This document shows, one piece after another, positions 23,136-34,290 of a stretch of 64,000 nucleotides of DNA. The DNA comes from Paratinospora sagittata (Eukaryota; Streptophyta; Magnoliopsida; Ranunculales; Menispermaceae). The position numbers were made by a program, and so were the translations under genes. The notes under the pieces were generated by a model. It searched no databases, was not told where the DNA came from, and worked only from the letters and a program-made list of their open reading frames with translations. Within the stretch, counting starts at the first letter, position 1, and the number at the start of each line of letters is the position of its first letter. The stretch lies in assembly GCA_035771175.1 (NCBI GenBank), contig CM069601.1, forward strand, positions 6,771,001 to 6,835,000, written 5' to 3'.

Positions 23136-23360
23136 TTATCTATTAATTTTTTCTTGGATAATATTTCTTATCTTATTTAAATCACTATATATTTTTGTTA
23201 TTTCGTTATTTATTTCAACTATTTTAGTTGTTAGAGATTGAGGTACAGGATTGTTAGATGCAATTATTAAATCTAAGGTTGGATATCTTTCAGCAAGCTT
23301 ACATTGTAATTTAGCTATTCTAATTTTAATTAAATATTCTAATTCACTTAATTCTTTCAA
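23136..23360 (-). pseudogene. Pararetroviral ORF1 fragment, end copy
   Basis: 75 codons beginning MKELSELEYLIKIRIAKLQ and ending NKIRNIIQEKINR, predicted mostly helical with a coiled-coil tendency, like the small virion-associated proteins of badna- and tungroviruses. It corresponds to 41150-41400 in the other piece. A 14-bp deletion just upstream of this Met removes the natural continuation toward the N-terminus. Sequence past 23136 is lost at the junction at 23072. Confidence 0.6.
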
Positions 23361-23687
23361 ATTTGTTCATAGATTAAAGTTTGATCTATTGATTTTCTTA
23401 TTTTTATTACTAAAGTTAGAAAAACTAATGCTGGAACTATTTTATTTATATAATATATGGTTCAATGAAAAGGCCTAAAAGATTTTAATATTAAACGCTA
23501 TACAACTGATTTCGGGCCAGAAAAAACCACACAAAAGATCTTTTCCTAATTAATAAATTATTTTTATTTATAGTTTCGTCCTCTTCCTTTTAGCCTTAGC
23601 CCGGAACTACTATTAAATTAACTTTTAATTATTATAATACAAGTAGTACTATATTTGATGATTATTTTTTTCTATAACCGCATAAAT

Positions 23688-23700
23688 AACTGATACAGTA
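23688..23700 (-). other. Possible degenerate pararetroviral primer site
   Basis: The minus strand reads TACTGTATCAGTT about 225 bases downstream of the TATA box. It keeps the TATCAG core of the tRNA-Met primer site used by Caulimoviridae but differs on both sides. Weak. Confidence 0.3.
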
Positions 23701-23918
23701 TAAAACTATTAAGATAAAGAAGAAAATAAAGTATGCATTAGCTAAATTTATAGAAAGATCAAATTTATTCATACTACAAAAACATATTTACAGTGTTATT
23801 TTGTACATACACTTGAACAGACTTTGGAAAGACTAACTGCGAAGGGCAGGACAATGCATGCAAGAGCAATACTGAACTATTCACCAAGTTATATGCCCCT
23901 GGTTATGCCTTCGCCTCC

Positions 23919-23926
23919 TATTTATA
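23919..23926 (-). promoter_or_regulatory. Pararetroviral TATA box and promoter
   Basis: The minus strand reads CTATAAATAGGAGGCG, a strong plant TATA box, placed between the last viral frame (ending 24212) and ORF1, as for the genomic-RNA promoter of Caulimoviridae. An ACGT-core word (GTCACGTC) lies about 115 bases upstream at 24041-24048. Downstream, a GC-richer segment (23815-23910) would be the transcript start and leader. Activity is not implied. Confidence 0.6.
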
Positions 23927-24211
23927 GACGTTTTTACGGATTTCAAATATTTTTACAATCGTAACAGTAAAATCTAATTATTTGATTTTACTGTTCATTC
24001 CTAGCAACTTATACAGACTTTATTTAATACTTTGACCAAAAGACGTGACACCTACGCGTACTACATATTACTACATATGACACCCTTAATTTAATGCTAG
24101 TAGACCACTTTTACAACGAGACAAAATAATAAGTCTTGATTTACTTTTATTAAAGACGAAAGGATTGTTGACAAATCGTATGCTTGATAGTTGTGCAGTT
24201 GTTCAGCTATC

Positions 24212-24912
24212 TTATCCTTCCATCATATTTTTAACAATATGAAGTTCCATTGCATCTAGATTTCTCCACCAGTCATAATCTTCATCTTCTTGTTCTTCGT
24301 CAGCATCCTCATCTCTGTAAAATTCAACTTTATATTTGTACACTAGTGATTGGCAATGGGTCTTTGACAGGAACGGAATCTCATAATATATTTCTTCACA
24401 ATAAATTTTCTGAATGAAATCTTCAGCAATTAATGTATGATTTTCTATCATTTCCTCTATCCAAAAATTCGTACCAATTACTCTTGCTTTCCAGTGTCGA
24501 ATTTATTTTCTGATTGATCGATCACAGACCCAAGGTTGATCATATCTTAATATTCTAAGATTTTTGTCATGACCATTCAATATTATTTTGTGTTGAGCAG
24601 GTATAATATTGCCATCAATTTTTGTCTATTTTAGTGGTTTTGAATTGATTATGGCCTCCACATATAGATATCTCGAGAAAATTTGTAGAACTGTCCCTGC
24701 AAATTTTCTTCTGAACATGTCTATCTGGTCTGGATCAGTGAAAATGATTTGATTAACCAATCCATAGTCCAATAATAACTGAGGGTTGAGCTCTATTTCT
24801 TCTCCTTGAAAACTTATTTTAATATTTTTGTATCTTTCTAGATTTAAATTTATTTTGCATATACTATAAACTAAAGTACAGATACAGTTTTGTTTTCGAG
24901 TTCTGTCATCAA
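24212..24912 (-). pseudogene. Last pararetroviral reading frame, C-terminal part, broken
   Basis: The frame runs leftward with two in-frame stops (near 24632 and 24511) from about 24910. It contains NLERYKNIKISFQGEEIELN and FTDPDQIDMFRRKFAG. It then gives an 80-codon open end from 24451 with an acidic run EDADEEQEDEDYDWW, ending MMEG at 24212. I do not recognise a domain. Its place just before the promoter means the end of the polyprotein or a separate last ORF such as tungroviruses carry. The right end is cut by the gypsy integrase junction at about 24913. Confidence 0.5.
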
Positions 24913-27900
24913 ACCATAATTGTCACTTGACATCCCTATACATCTTGTCTCCCCCCAAGATGCATAGCGAACATTGAACAATGCATTTCAGTGAGCATTT
25001 TTTTTCGAACTTGAGGATCGTTCGGAAGACAGTGACGTTTTTTGTAGAAAATGACCCTATCATTGGAGACCAACCAGTGAGGAAGGACATGTCCGTGGAG
25101 TAGAAGTTCTCGTTTCTCCATTATCATAGGGTCATTGGCTTGAGCCGCTAAAATCTTTCGAATAAGCTCAGAGTTGGCTGATAATTGAGAGAGTCGTGAT
25201 CCTCCTCCCTCCTCGATAAGCTGTAGGTTAAAATTATCCATCTTTGTAGCCAACTTCCCTATCTCGAAGTTAAGAATGCAAGCAACAACAAAAGATTTTC
25301 TACTTAGGGCATCTGCCACAACATCGGCCTTACCAGGGTGGTATTGGAGTTGAAAGTCATAATCTTTCAAGAATTCCAACCATCGTTTTTGGCGGAGGTT
25401 TAGGTCTCTCTAAGTATAGATGTACTTGAGATTCTTGCGATCCGAGAAGACCTCAAATCGTTCACTGTATAGGTAGTAACGCCATAACTTCAGTGCGAAT
25501 ACGACAACTATAAGTTTCAGGTCATGTGTTGGGTAATTACCCTCATTAATCTTTAGTTGCCTAGAAGCATATGCAACAACCTATCCTTCTTGCATTAGTA
25601 TTGCACCTAAGCCTTGGAGAGAGGCGTCGTTGTATAGTGAAAACCCAACTCCATTTCTTAGAGTGATTAGTATTGGTGCTGTGGTGAGGCATTTCTTCAA
25701 TTCCTGAAATGACGATTCACATGCGAAATTCCAGATGAATCGCACGTCTTTCCAAGTAAGCTTGTTCATAGGTTTAACAAAGTCCTTGATGAAGCATCTG
25801 TAGTAGCCAGCCAAACCAAGAAAACTCTGGATTTGAGTAACTGTGGTAGGTTACTTCCAGTTTAAAACAACTTCAACCTTTGAAGAATTCACCTTAATGT
25901 CATTGCCTGAAACCACATGACCTAGGAATTGATGGCTTCTCAAGGTCTTGAGGACAATCCTCAAATGTATCATATGGTCTTCATCTGTTGAGGAATATAT
26001 CAAGATATCATCCACAAAGAGCACAAAAAATCGGTCTAAGTATAACCTGAAGATGCGGTTCATCAAATCCATGAACGCTGCAGGTGCATTTGTTAGACCG
26101 AACGGCATAACCAAGAACTCGCAATGACCGTACCGAGTTCTGAAAGTCGTTTTATTTGTGTCCGACTCTCTGATCCGGAGTTGATGATAACCGGTTCAAA
26201 AATCAATCTTAGAGAAGTATTTGGCATCTCTAAGTTGGTTGAACAAGTCATCGATCCTGGGTAATGGGTATCTGTTCTTGATGGTGGCATTATTAAACTT
26301 GCGATAGTCGATGCAAAGTCATAACAAACCATCCTTCTTGCGAACAAATAGAACTGGAGCACCCGAGGGTAATGAACTTTTCTAACGAAGCCATTACTCT
26401 CCAATTCCTTCAGTTGCTTGTCCAACTCAACCAGCTCGACATTGGACATTCTGTATGGAGGAATTGAGATGGGTACCGTCCCTGGTATGAGTTTGATCTC
26501 AAAATCGAATTCCCGAACTGGAGGTAGGCCAGGAAGGTCATTTTGAAAAACCGTTGGGAATTCAGATATAATCGGGACATCATGTACCTCGAGAGGGTAC
26601 AGTGATGGTGATTCATTGTCATCACCAAGGGATAGAGCTCAAAGTTGTGCCTTGAGGAGTGCAACAGTCGAGTTGTGTATCCATTTCCTCTTTCCCTGAA
26701 CTTGCTTCTTCAAACAATCGATCTTAGAATTCAGTGGTGCGAGTCAGTCCATGCCGAGGATGATGTCGAAGTCTTCAATGTCCATTACAAAAAGATCTTC
26801 ATAAATTATTTGTTCTGACTTTCGAAGTTCACATCGAAAACACTTCAATTTCACGTCAGTACCATATCCTAATGGTGTTGAAACATAAATCGTGATGTCT
26901 GTGGGTTCAGGTTGCAACCCTAAGTGCCTTACAATGTAGAAGATATAAAGGAGTGCGTAGCACCCTGATCAAATAAGACATGCACCATTGTATTGAACAA
27001 GAAAAATGTACCTTCGACTACATTGTTATCTGGGAGAGGTTGCTGAGCGATAGCAAACGTTCTGCCCCTGTTGTCGTTCCCCCTGGTTCTACTAGTTTTG
27101 TCTGGGTTGGGCGTTAGCAGCAGGTAGGGCTTGTTGGATTGGAACAGCGGGAACAGGTTGCCGATGTTGTTGAGGGTGGGGACAATCATTTCTTACATGG
27201 CCCTGTTGACTGCAGTTGAAACACGTCAGCCTCTGCTGCTGAGGCGTGGTGGTTCTGCTGGCCATGTTGATTATGGTGTTGCTGACCACCACCCCTGCCA
27301 TTACCATTACGATGGCCACCCATGCCATTGCGGCCACCTCTGTTACGATTCTGAAAACCCTACTGGCCAGGGTTAGAAGTGTCTATTGCAGGTGTCGCTG
27401 CCTCATATTTTTGAACAGGGGCTGGGAGAGCTGGGTTTTGATTATAGTAGGGCTTTTTCTTGTTACCCTGTTGGGAAAACGTTGCCGGCCGTTTTTCCCT
27501 GTTCATTCTCTACTCCTGCTCAGTTTTGTCCTGCTCAAAGCTCATGGCCTTGTCAACAAGCTCCCTGTAATTCTTGAGATTCAAGATCGATAGGGCTTGT
27601 CAGATGTCTAGACGAAGGCCATTATAGAATTTCTCGGTCTTATCTTGCTCCGTTTAGGTGGTGGAGAGAGAATATACCGATAATTCCTTGAACCTGACAA
27701 CATACTCGCGAACTGTCATGCTACCTTGGTACAGCTAGGTGAACTCTTGGCGCCTCTGCCTCTTTATTGTGCCAGGGAAGTACTCGTCGATGAACAGTAA
27801 CTCAAACTCTTGTCAAGTCATGTCGGTGGTATTGACCCTTGGGTCTTCTTTCATCGTTATCCACCATGTATTAGCTCCACCAACAAGTTGGTAGGAAGCT

Positions 27901-28301
27901 AGTGGAATCTTCTGAGCCTCGTCGACTCTCATAGCCAAGAGAGCCTTTTTCGACTCATCGAGCCATTTCTGCTCTTCATCTGCATCAATGGTGCCCACAA
28001 AGGTAAGGGGTTGTAGCCTCTTGTACTTCGTAATCTGGTCGGTTTGAGTTTTGAACCCGGATTTAGCAGGTGCCTGCACAGTGACCAATTGGTTGGCCAC
28101 GGTCTCACAGACGACCATCTGAACTGTTGCTTTCATCGCCTCGATGAATCCTGCAAAAAAGTGGTCAGTACCTGGAGGCATAACAAACGGTGCGGGTTGT
28201 GGTACTGCCTGCTCAGAAGTAGTGGCAGTGTCGGGTGTGGCTGGTATGAGAGGTGGTCAGCCAATCATACCCAACAAAGCATCCAATTCCAAAAATTTCA
28301 T
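24913..28301 (-). pseudogene. Gypsy gag-pol, broken by stops and frame changes
   Basis: Gag starts at ATG 28301 (MKFLELDALLGMIG then a stop). Its retrotransposon-gag domain includes FVGTIDADEEQKWLDE and GGANTWW near 28000-27850. A CCHC knuckle CFNCSQQGHVRNDCP lies near 27225-27180. The protease motif reads VLFDQGATHSFIS near 26960, where the usual D-S/T-G is DQG. The reverse transcriptase (26450-25850) keeps FVDDILIYS and FSKIDF. RNase H follows at 25814-25300, ending HPGKADVVADALSRK. The zinc-binding start of integrase (…AMHLGGRQ) is at about 24960. At least six stops or frame changes are visible. The RT wording is chromovirus-like, but the chromodomain region is absent so the lineage is not proven. 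Confidence 0.85.
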
Positions 28302-29988
28302 ATTCTAAAGTCCATAATTACTTGATGACCCTCATATTTTTTACACATAATATTTGCTAACCATATCAAGGTAGATTCTTTCTCCTGTAGGCATACTCAC
28401 AATCAATGATATCCTATTATAACAGAAGATAATACAATTTGTCTATCATATCACCAGAGATAAAGGACCAGGTAGATCCAACAATACATCACACTATACA
28501 CAATAACAAAATGTTGGGCATACATGTTATCACCATCTTACTCATCTTTGCATCTGGTCTTGTATTTACTTTAATTTAGTCTCTAAAATCTGGTGGAGTC
28601 ACATTGATAAAACATATTGGGGCATTCCATATCGACTAACTGGAGATTAACACATCCCGTGTCTTTTTCTATTTTTTAGATTGATAATAGACAATTATTG
28701 GTCGAGATACAATGTACGCAGTCTGTGACTCCTGCTCAGGCAATGGAAACCACTTCTGGTTTTCATAATTCGTTAACATCACTTCCCTTTTTCCCATTAT
28801 TATTGGGTCAGGTACTAACAAAATTAGAGTCACGAATACTGCCAAAATCTCAACCTTACTCAATGTTTAACTCATATTGAATTTCATATTATTGCCCCAA
28901 CATTTTCTTACATTACTTATTTCGCCTTTTACCTAAAACTGGTGTTGATGACTCGACTTCTAACAGCAGTGCAAGCTATCTCACTAGTATTGTTGGTGTT
29001 AACAATTTCACCATAGCTTTGGCTAACCAGAAAGTTATAGGCTGCCTCACAACTTGCGCATATATTTACAACCCAGCAATTAGCAAACCAGTCGTATAGG
29101 ATCCCAAAATTTATTCTAGATTCTTATCATTCTCAGAGTATCCATTCCAAAAATAAACTATACCAGTTTATTTAATTCATGTTTGTATTTATGGTTAGGC
29201 ATGTCACTACATTGTAACAAGATAAACTTTTTCATGCCTTAAATCAATTTCAGCATGATGATAGAAGCCCTCATAAAATAGCTTCTTTAATTAATCTCAT
29301 GCCTTAATCATCTCAGGAGGCCTTAACCCAATTTTCTATCATCTCTTATCATCAGTTAGCTTAAACTTAGCTAGCTTGCTTTATCATTTTCAGAGACTTA
29401 ATCATTCTCTAAGATGGTCTCCACTCAGAGTAGCAATTTCTTTACTACGTCTAATATCAGACTGTCAATTAAGATAGAAGATTCTCTTCTCTTGAAAGTT
29501 TTCATAACTTTCACATATCTTTTCATTTCATCTGGTTTATCATTGAGACCTTATATTTATTTTATTTTTACTTCAGTCTTAACTATATATGTTTTTACAG
29601 AAGTACTCACACCATTAGCACCCACATCTGGAGCTATCAATGGTTCAAGCCTCTGTCATTCTCACATTGCAACTTTTCCACAAGCTTCATAAGCTGTGCA
29701 TTTCGTTGTTGTTGGGCAGTTACTAGCCATATATAAATTATATAATTTATTATCACTGGATTACATCCAGTTCTTTTTCTTTCAACCTTCTGATCCTTTC
29801 GTGATTAGTAATTTCCATTATTAATCTTGGCTGGTCTTTTCCAAATCTGGAATTCACCGACACAGGTGATTCTCAGTCAAGATAACATATTGGATTAGGC
29901 TCAACATAATAGGACTACCCATATATATACCCATACAATCAATCATAATATCATAAAGTTTTTATCTTTTTAAGGATTTTAAACCTAA
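28302..29988 (-). other. Long leader between primer site and gag
   Basis: About 1.7 kb without a convincing reading frame on either strand. It may be untranslated leader or contain a decayed insertion. Confidence 0.45.
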
Positions 29989-30000
29989 GCTCTGATACCA
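29989..30000 (-). other. Primer binding site of gypsy element
   Basis: The minus strand reads TGGTATCAGAGC, the exact plant initiator tRNA-Met primer site, four bases after the LTR end at 30005. Confidence 0.9.
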
Positions 30001-30004
30001 ATAT

Positions 30005-32495
30005 TGTCACGACTCCCCAGACGTAGGCCGACGTCATGACCGACACAATGTACTATACATCGTACATCCCATATACAGTATATAATACACTGTCAGCCTC
30101 AACGGACATTCACAATAATTCCCAAAATTTATAGAAATTTTGACAGCATCTCTCCATAAAATGGACAGTTCACATTTTTTCCTGATATACCACAAATCAA
30201 ATCAAATATATATATATATATATATAGATAATCATCTCATTCATTCCATTCATTCCACAAATTAAATTCTCATATGATAAATATGTACGATCATCCCATT
30301 CCATCATCACAAGCATTGTATAACTAAAGTATTTAACTATAATCCACATTACCACACAACCCATCTAGGTGATATTATATATATAGTATGTGATAATTAT
30401 ACATATCAAAATAACAAAAATATAACTCATTTCCTCCAAGCATACATACATATACCAGATGAGCAATCACGTGATTATCACTCACGAATTTTTCCTTTTC
30501 CCTTCGACTCGGTACCTGAAATATTGGAGGAAATGGAGTGAGCAATCAACAAGCTCAGTGAGTATAGCTCTTGACATGACAATCGCAAGAGAGCAGGTCT
30601 AACCCTTGTATGGTCGTTACAAGGTAGCCACAGCCTCTCATGACCCAATTCACAGTCATTTCAGGGATTGCAACCCTTGTTAGGACAACCTACTGACAAT
30701 GAAGTTTCGCAAAACCTCATCCGGGTCTAATTCGTAACGAAATGACATTATTATAAGCTCCAAATGCTAAAAATCAGTTTGCATGATCAATAAACACTCA
30801 ATGCATTACATATAAATATCACATGCATAAAATCAAACATTTTATATGTATACAATGCCATACAAGAACCAAATCAAGAAAACTATACTCACAGTACAAG
30901 ACTTTTCAACTTAATTACAATCTTCGTCGCTTTCGAGTCCAGCTCCAATTTAAATCCAACTAATTCAACCTGTCACAACCACTCCATAATTCAACTTCAT
31001 TTATTCATATCTATTTACATATTTAATTTCTCAATTCACTTCAAATCACCAATAATAAAGATCAACTTTAAAAATATTATACACATTTTGTGACTTTAAA
31101 TTCCAACTCAATTTAGGACTCATAAGCAGTGGAAGAAACTACTGTCTAGATTATGTGGTCAATCTAGATAGTTCCACAAGAAAGAACAATGAAAATAGAT
31201 TTCCAATTCATATTTTCACTAGTTCTCAGTTTTATTTTTCTCCTAGAACATATATCAATTTTATTAAAAATATAATACATTCCTAAAATTATTCTGTTCA
31301 CATCGACAGGTGAAAAATCCGTCATACTACTATTCTACTACCTTCAACATGTATTTTACTAAGGTTTTACACGTTTGTAGAGGCATCCAAAGTCAATTTT
31401 ACTCACAAAAATTATATATTTAGCTACTAAAAATATCAAAGCATATCCAAAAATCATGATTTTAACATCGAAACGTCCGGAATTCAGTTCTCTACGATTC
31501 TATGATCTCAACTCGGAGTTTCATTGGATTTTAATTTCATTTTATTCACTGGATATGATCACAATACTATTTATGTCACTGTTCATTGGAAACATGAAAA
31601 TTTTTACTAAAATTATCAAACGGTCTCCAAAAATCATGAAATTAGCATCGATGGACTCACAACAGTTCATTCTACCATTATATAGCCTTAAACTGGAGTT
31701 TCATCGGGTTTTTATATGATTCGAAAGGTTTTCAATATAAACTCTAACTTCCAACAAACTTCCAACGGCTATAAAAATTCCAAATGAACACATAAATGGA
31801 ATCGAACCACATATTCGGAGTTCCTACAGTCTAGGGAGTGTTTTTTCACCTTTCGAACAAATTTTCATCCAAGTTGGGTAAAAATCCCGATTTCAAAAAC
31901 ACTGTAAAACAGCTCCCATAGTTAAAATTACTCCGCTATAATCGTTACATCTAGCTTAGATATTAATTTCACGAAGAAATAGAGTGAAAATCACTTACCG
32001 CGAGTCCCGATTTGACTCGAATCCCCCGTTTCCCCCTTTGTTCTTCTTTCTTCTTCTCGGTTCTTCCTTCTTTCGTTTCATTCTCTGCAACTTCTTTCTC
32101 TTTTTATTTTTTTTTACACGTTTTCTCTTCCTTTTTTTTTCTTTTTGTTGCAAACCGTTGGAGATAAGAGGGAGATTAGAAATGAGATAAGTATAATTAT
32201 TTTGATCCCATGCTCCCCATACAATTTAACAAACCAACTTTCCCATCTTAATTTAATTCATTAAAGCATACTACAATCCATATATTTAATAATTTAATTA
32301 TTCATTTATCGTTCACCTTATTGGATTTATATTATTCATTTAATAATTTCATTTATTTACTAATACCCCTTAAATCTAGCATATATTTTCGTACACGCGT
32401 ATATTTGGCTCATACGTATAAAATACATATATTATACATCTCGATATATGCGTAATTCAACGTATGTATTTAAATTAAAACTACAGGGTGTTACA
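30005..32495 (-). repeat. 5' LTR of gypsy element
   Basis: On the minus strand it begins TGTAACACCCTGTAG at 32495 and ends GGGAGTCGTGACA at 30005, next to the primer site. It is 2491 bp long. A pair of related segments (31445-31530 and 31610-31705) shares AAAATCATGA-TTA-CATCGA and CTGGAGTTTCAT-GG words, showing an internal duplication. A CT-rich segment at 32040-32150 lies in the transcribed part. An AT microsatellite occurs at about 30206-30226. Confidence 0.82.
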
Positions 32496-32499
32496 AGCC

Positions 32500-33928
32500 T
32501 GTTGTCCCATAGATGGTTGGTTGGTCGGTTGTCCCATCGATGGATGGTAGGTTGACTGTCCCATAGGTGGAGGGTAGGTTGTAGGCATTGGTGGAAAATA
32601 TTAACCGTATGGTTGACTCATAGGTAGTGGGTAGTCGGTTTGATTATATGAAGACTTCCTAATTGGGACCTCTTGGACGTTTGGATATGCTTGAGTCGAA
32701 AAGTTTTGAAACAGTGGTCTCATCGAGATATCCTGTCTTCCAAAGTTTGGTGTCGTTCAATTCTGTTGTTGTTGATTCACAGGAAGTTGTGGAACTGGCT
32801 GATAGGGTACCTCAGGAGTTAGAAACCTTTGGTACGCCGTATTGCCATGAGTTGGGAGGTTCCAGTAAGTGGATTTGCAGGAACTCCCTGTTTATCCTGG
32901 TTAGTTTGAGGTTGACTGAAGTTGCCAAAAAGATCCTCCTCGAAGAATAGATGATTGGGTTGACCATTATTCGGGGTTGGGTTTGTTGTAGTGTTATGGT
33001 TTAGCTCGTTCATTGGTGCTTCCTTAATTGGAATCTTGTGCCGACTTTTTCGTTAACTACGTCCATTGTTATTTCTAGTTCTTCAGTTATTTTCCCTCGA
33101 AGTCGCGCCAAATATTTCTTCGTCAGTCACCCCTCCCCTTGAGACGAAAGTCTTTGAGATAGAGGATATTGTTACAACATTAGTGATTTGTTTTAAAGAT
33201 TCATTAAAAATATTGATGTTTGCCTCCCAAAGCATCCTCATGATCAAGACTCCATAGCCGAGGAGTTCCTTCTTTGTAGGGTTTTGAATCACCTGTAACA
33301 TTTGCTGGATGATAATGTGAGGTAGGGAGACAGAGATTCCTTTTTCTAAGCAGTATAGCACAAGAAGTTGAACTCTTGTCATAGATCCTTTAGTCACCAA
33401 TTCCGGCAAGATGTTGCCGAATATGGTCTTCCCAAAGTCAGCAAGAGGTGGTTTAAGGAGATTATTTGGGAGGTGGACATGTGACAATTGGATGTATGAC
33501 TTGTCGTCGAGGAAATTGAACAACTGTTCCTTGGATTTCGCTATCTCTGCAACCATCTGGGGTTTGTGTGGATCAATGATCTTGTCTCCTATTGGGATTT
33601 CCATAAGTCGTGAAATAGTTTCGACGCTGATGGAAATCTTTACTCCCTTGATTATTGTCTCCAAGACAGGAGTGATCCCATCTTCTTAAAGTCTCACACT
33701 ATTTATGGATTCGTAAAATAACTTCACCAAGTTGAAGGAGACGTAACCCTCAACTTTTGTTATATTTACCCATTCCAGCTTTGAGAGTTTGTCGTGAAGG
33801 AGAGGACAGAAGCGGAAATCTTTATTGTCGATGCTGCTCATAGTCATAACCTCTCGTTTAGAAAGTTACGTAAGTCTTGTGGAAATCGGTGCCCGACTAC
33901 TGGAAGTCGTTCCTTCACTTGAGGCCAT
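32500..33928 (-). pseudogene. Gag-like frame, copy 2, broken
   Basis: It starts at ATG 33928 (MASSEGTTSSSRAP, compare MAFSEGMTSSSRGP in copy 1). Stops occur near 33868 and 33690, then it is open from 33664 to 33083 with METIIKGVKI...ETISRLMEIPIGDKI and LLVLYCLEKGISVSLPHII. Where copy 1 has a TGA, copy 2 reads through (FVSRGGVTDEEIFGATS). After frame changes the Asn/Gln-rich and Pro-rich parts follow, to about 32500 (repeats of a QPSMG kind). Same proposed role as copy 1. Confidence 0.7.
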
Positions 33929-34077
33929 TATCTTGCTGAAAGGAAGATAAAACTTGTGAAATATACAAATGTATTCCTAACATTTTTAAGATTTATTCCT
34001 TGTCTGCTGGACAATATTTTATATTTTTCTCTTATTGTTTATGCCATCATTGAATTCAAATTTTTCATTAGCAACAA

Positions 34078-34225
34078 GTTATATATATATATATATATCA
34101 TATATACATAGATATATAAATACATATATATTATATATCTTAACTATATATATATATATAATATATCTTAACTATATATAATTCATATATATATAGTTCT
34201 AAAGATATATATATATATCTAATAT
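34078..34225. repeat. AT/TATA-rich microsatellite in leader of copy 2
   Basis: Long runs of (AT)n broken by TATATCTTAACTATATA words; copy 1 has a shorter version at 13815-13890. Confidence 0.85.
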
Positions 34226-34273
34226 AAATTTTCTTCTCCTAATTGGTGGACTTGGGCGGGTCGTGGACCTTTC

Positions 34274-34287
34274 TTTCTGATACCATT
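34274..34287 (-). other. Primer binding site, copy 2
   Basis: The minus strand reads TGGTATCAGAAAG, six bases from the LTR end, as in copy 1, with the last conserved bases changed. Confidence 0.65.
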
Positions 34288-34290
34288 AAA

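Larger units (their letters stand above)
23072..24912 (-). mobile_element. Endogenous pararetrovirus, 3'-terminal piece (tail ORF, promoter, leader, ORF1)
   Basis: Minus-strand Caulimoviridae-derived sequence. In viral order it holds the end of the last reading frame (24912-24212), a promoter with TATA box at 23926-23919, a leader of about 430 bp, and the start of ORF1, which breaks off at 23072. The ORF1 part (23072-23487) repeats 41091-41488 at roughly 93-95 percent identity by eye, with one 14-bp deletion. That makes this the opposite end of the same integration or a second copy. No intact viral frame remains. Confidence 0.72.
24913..32495 (-). mobile_element. Truncated Ty3-gypsy retrotransposon
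   Basis: Minus-strand order is 5' LTR (32495-30005), tRNA-Met primer site, long leader, gag, protease, reverse transcriptase, RNase H, and the beginning of integrase, where it stops at the pararetroviral tail. The 3' LTR and most of integrase are missing. It was inserted into, or lies directly against, copy 2 of the non-autonomous element at 32496. Confidence 0.85.
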
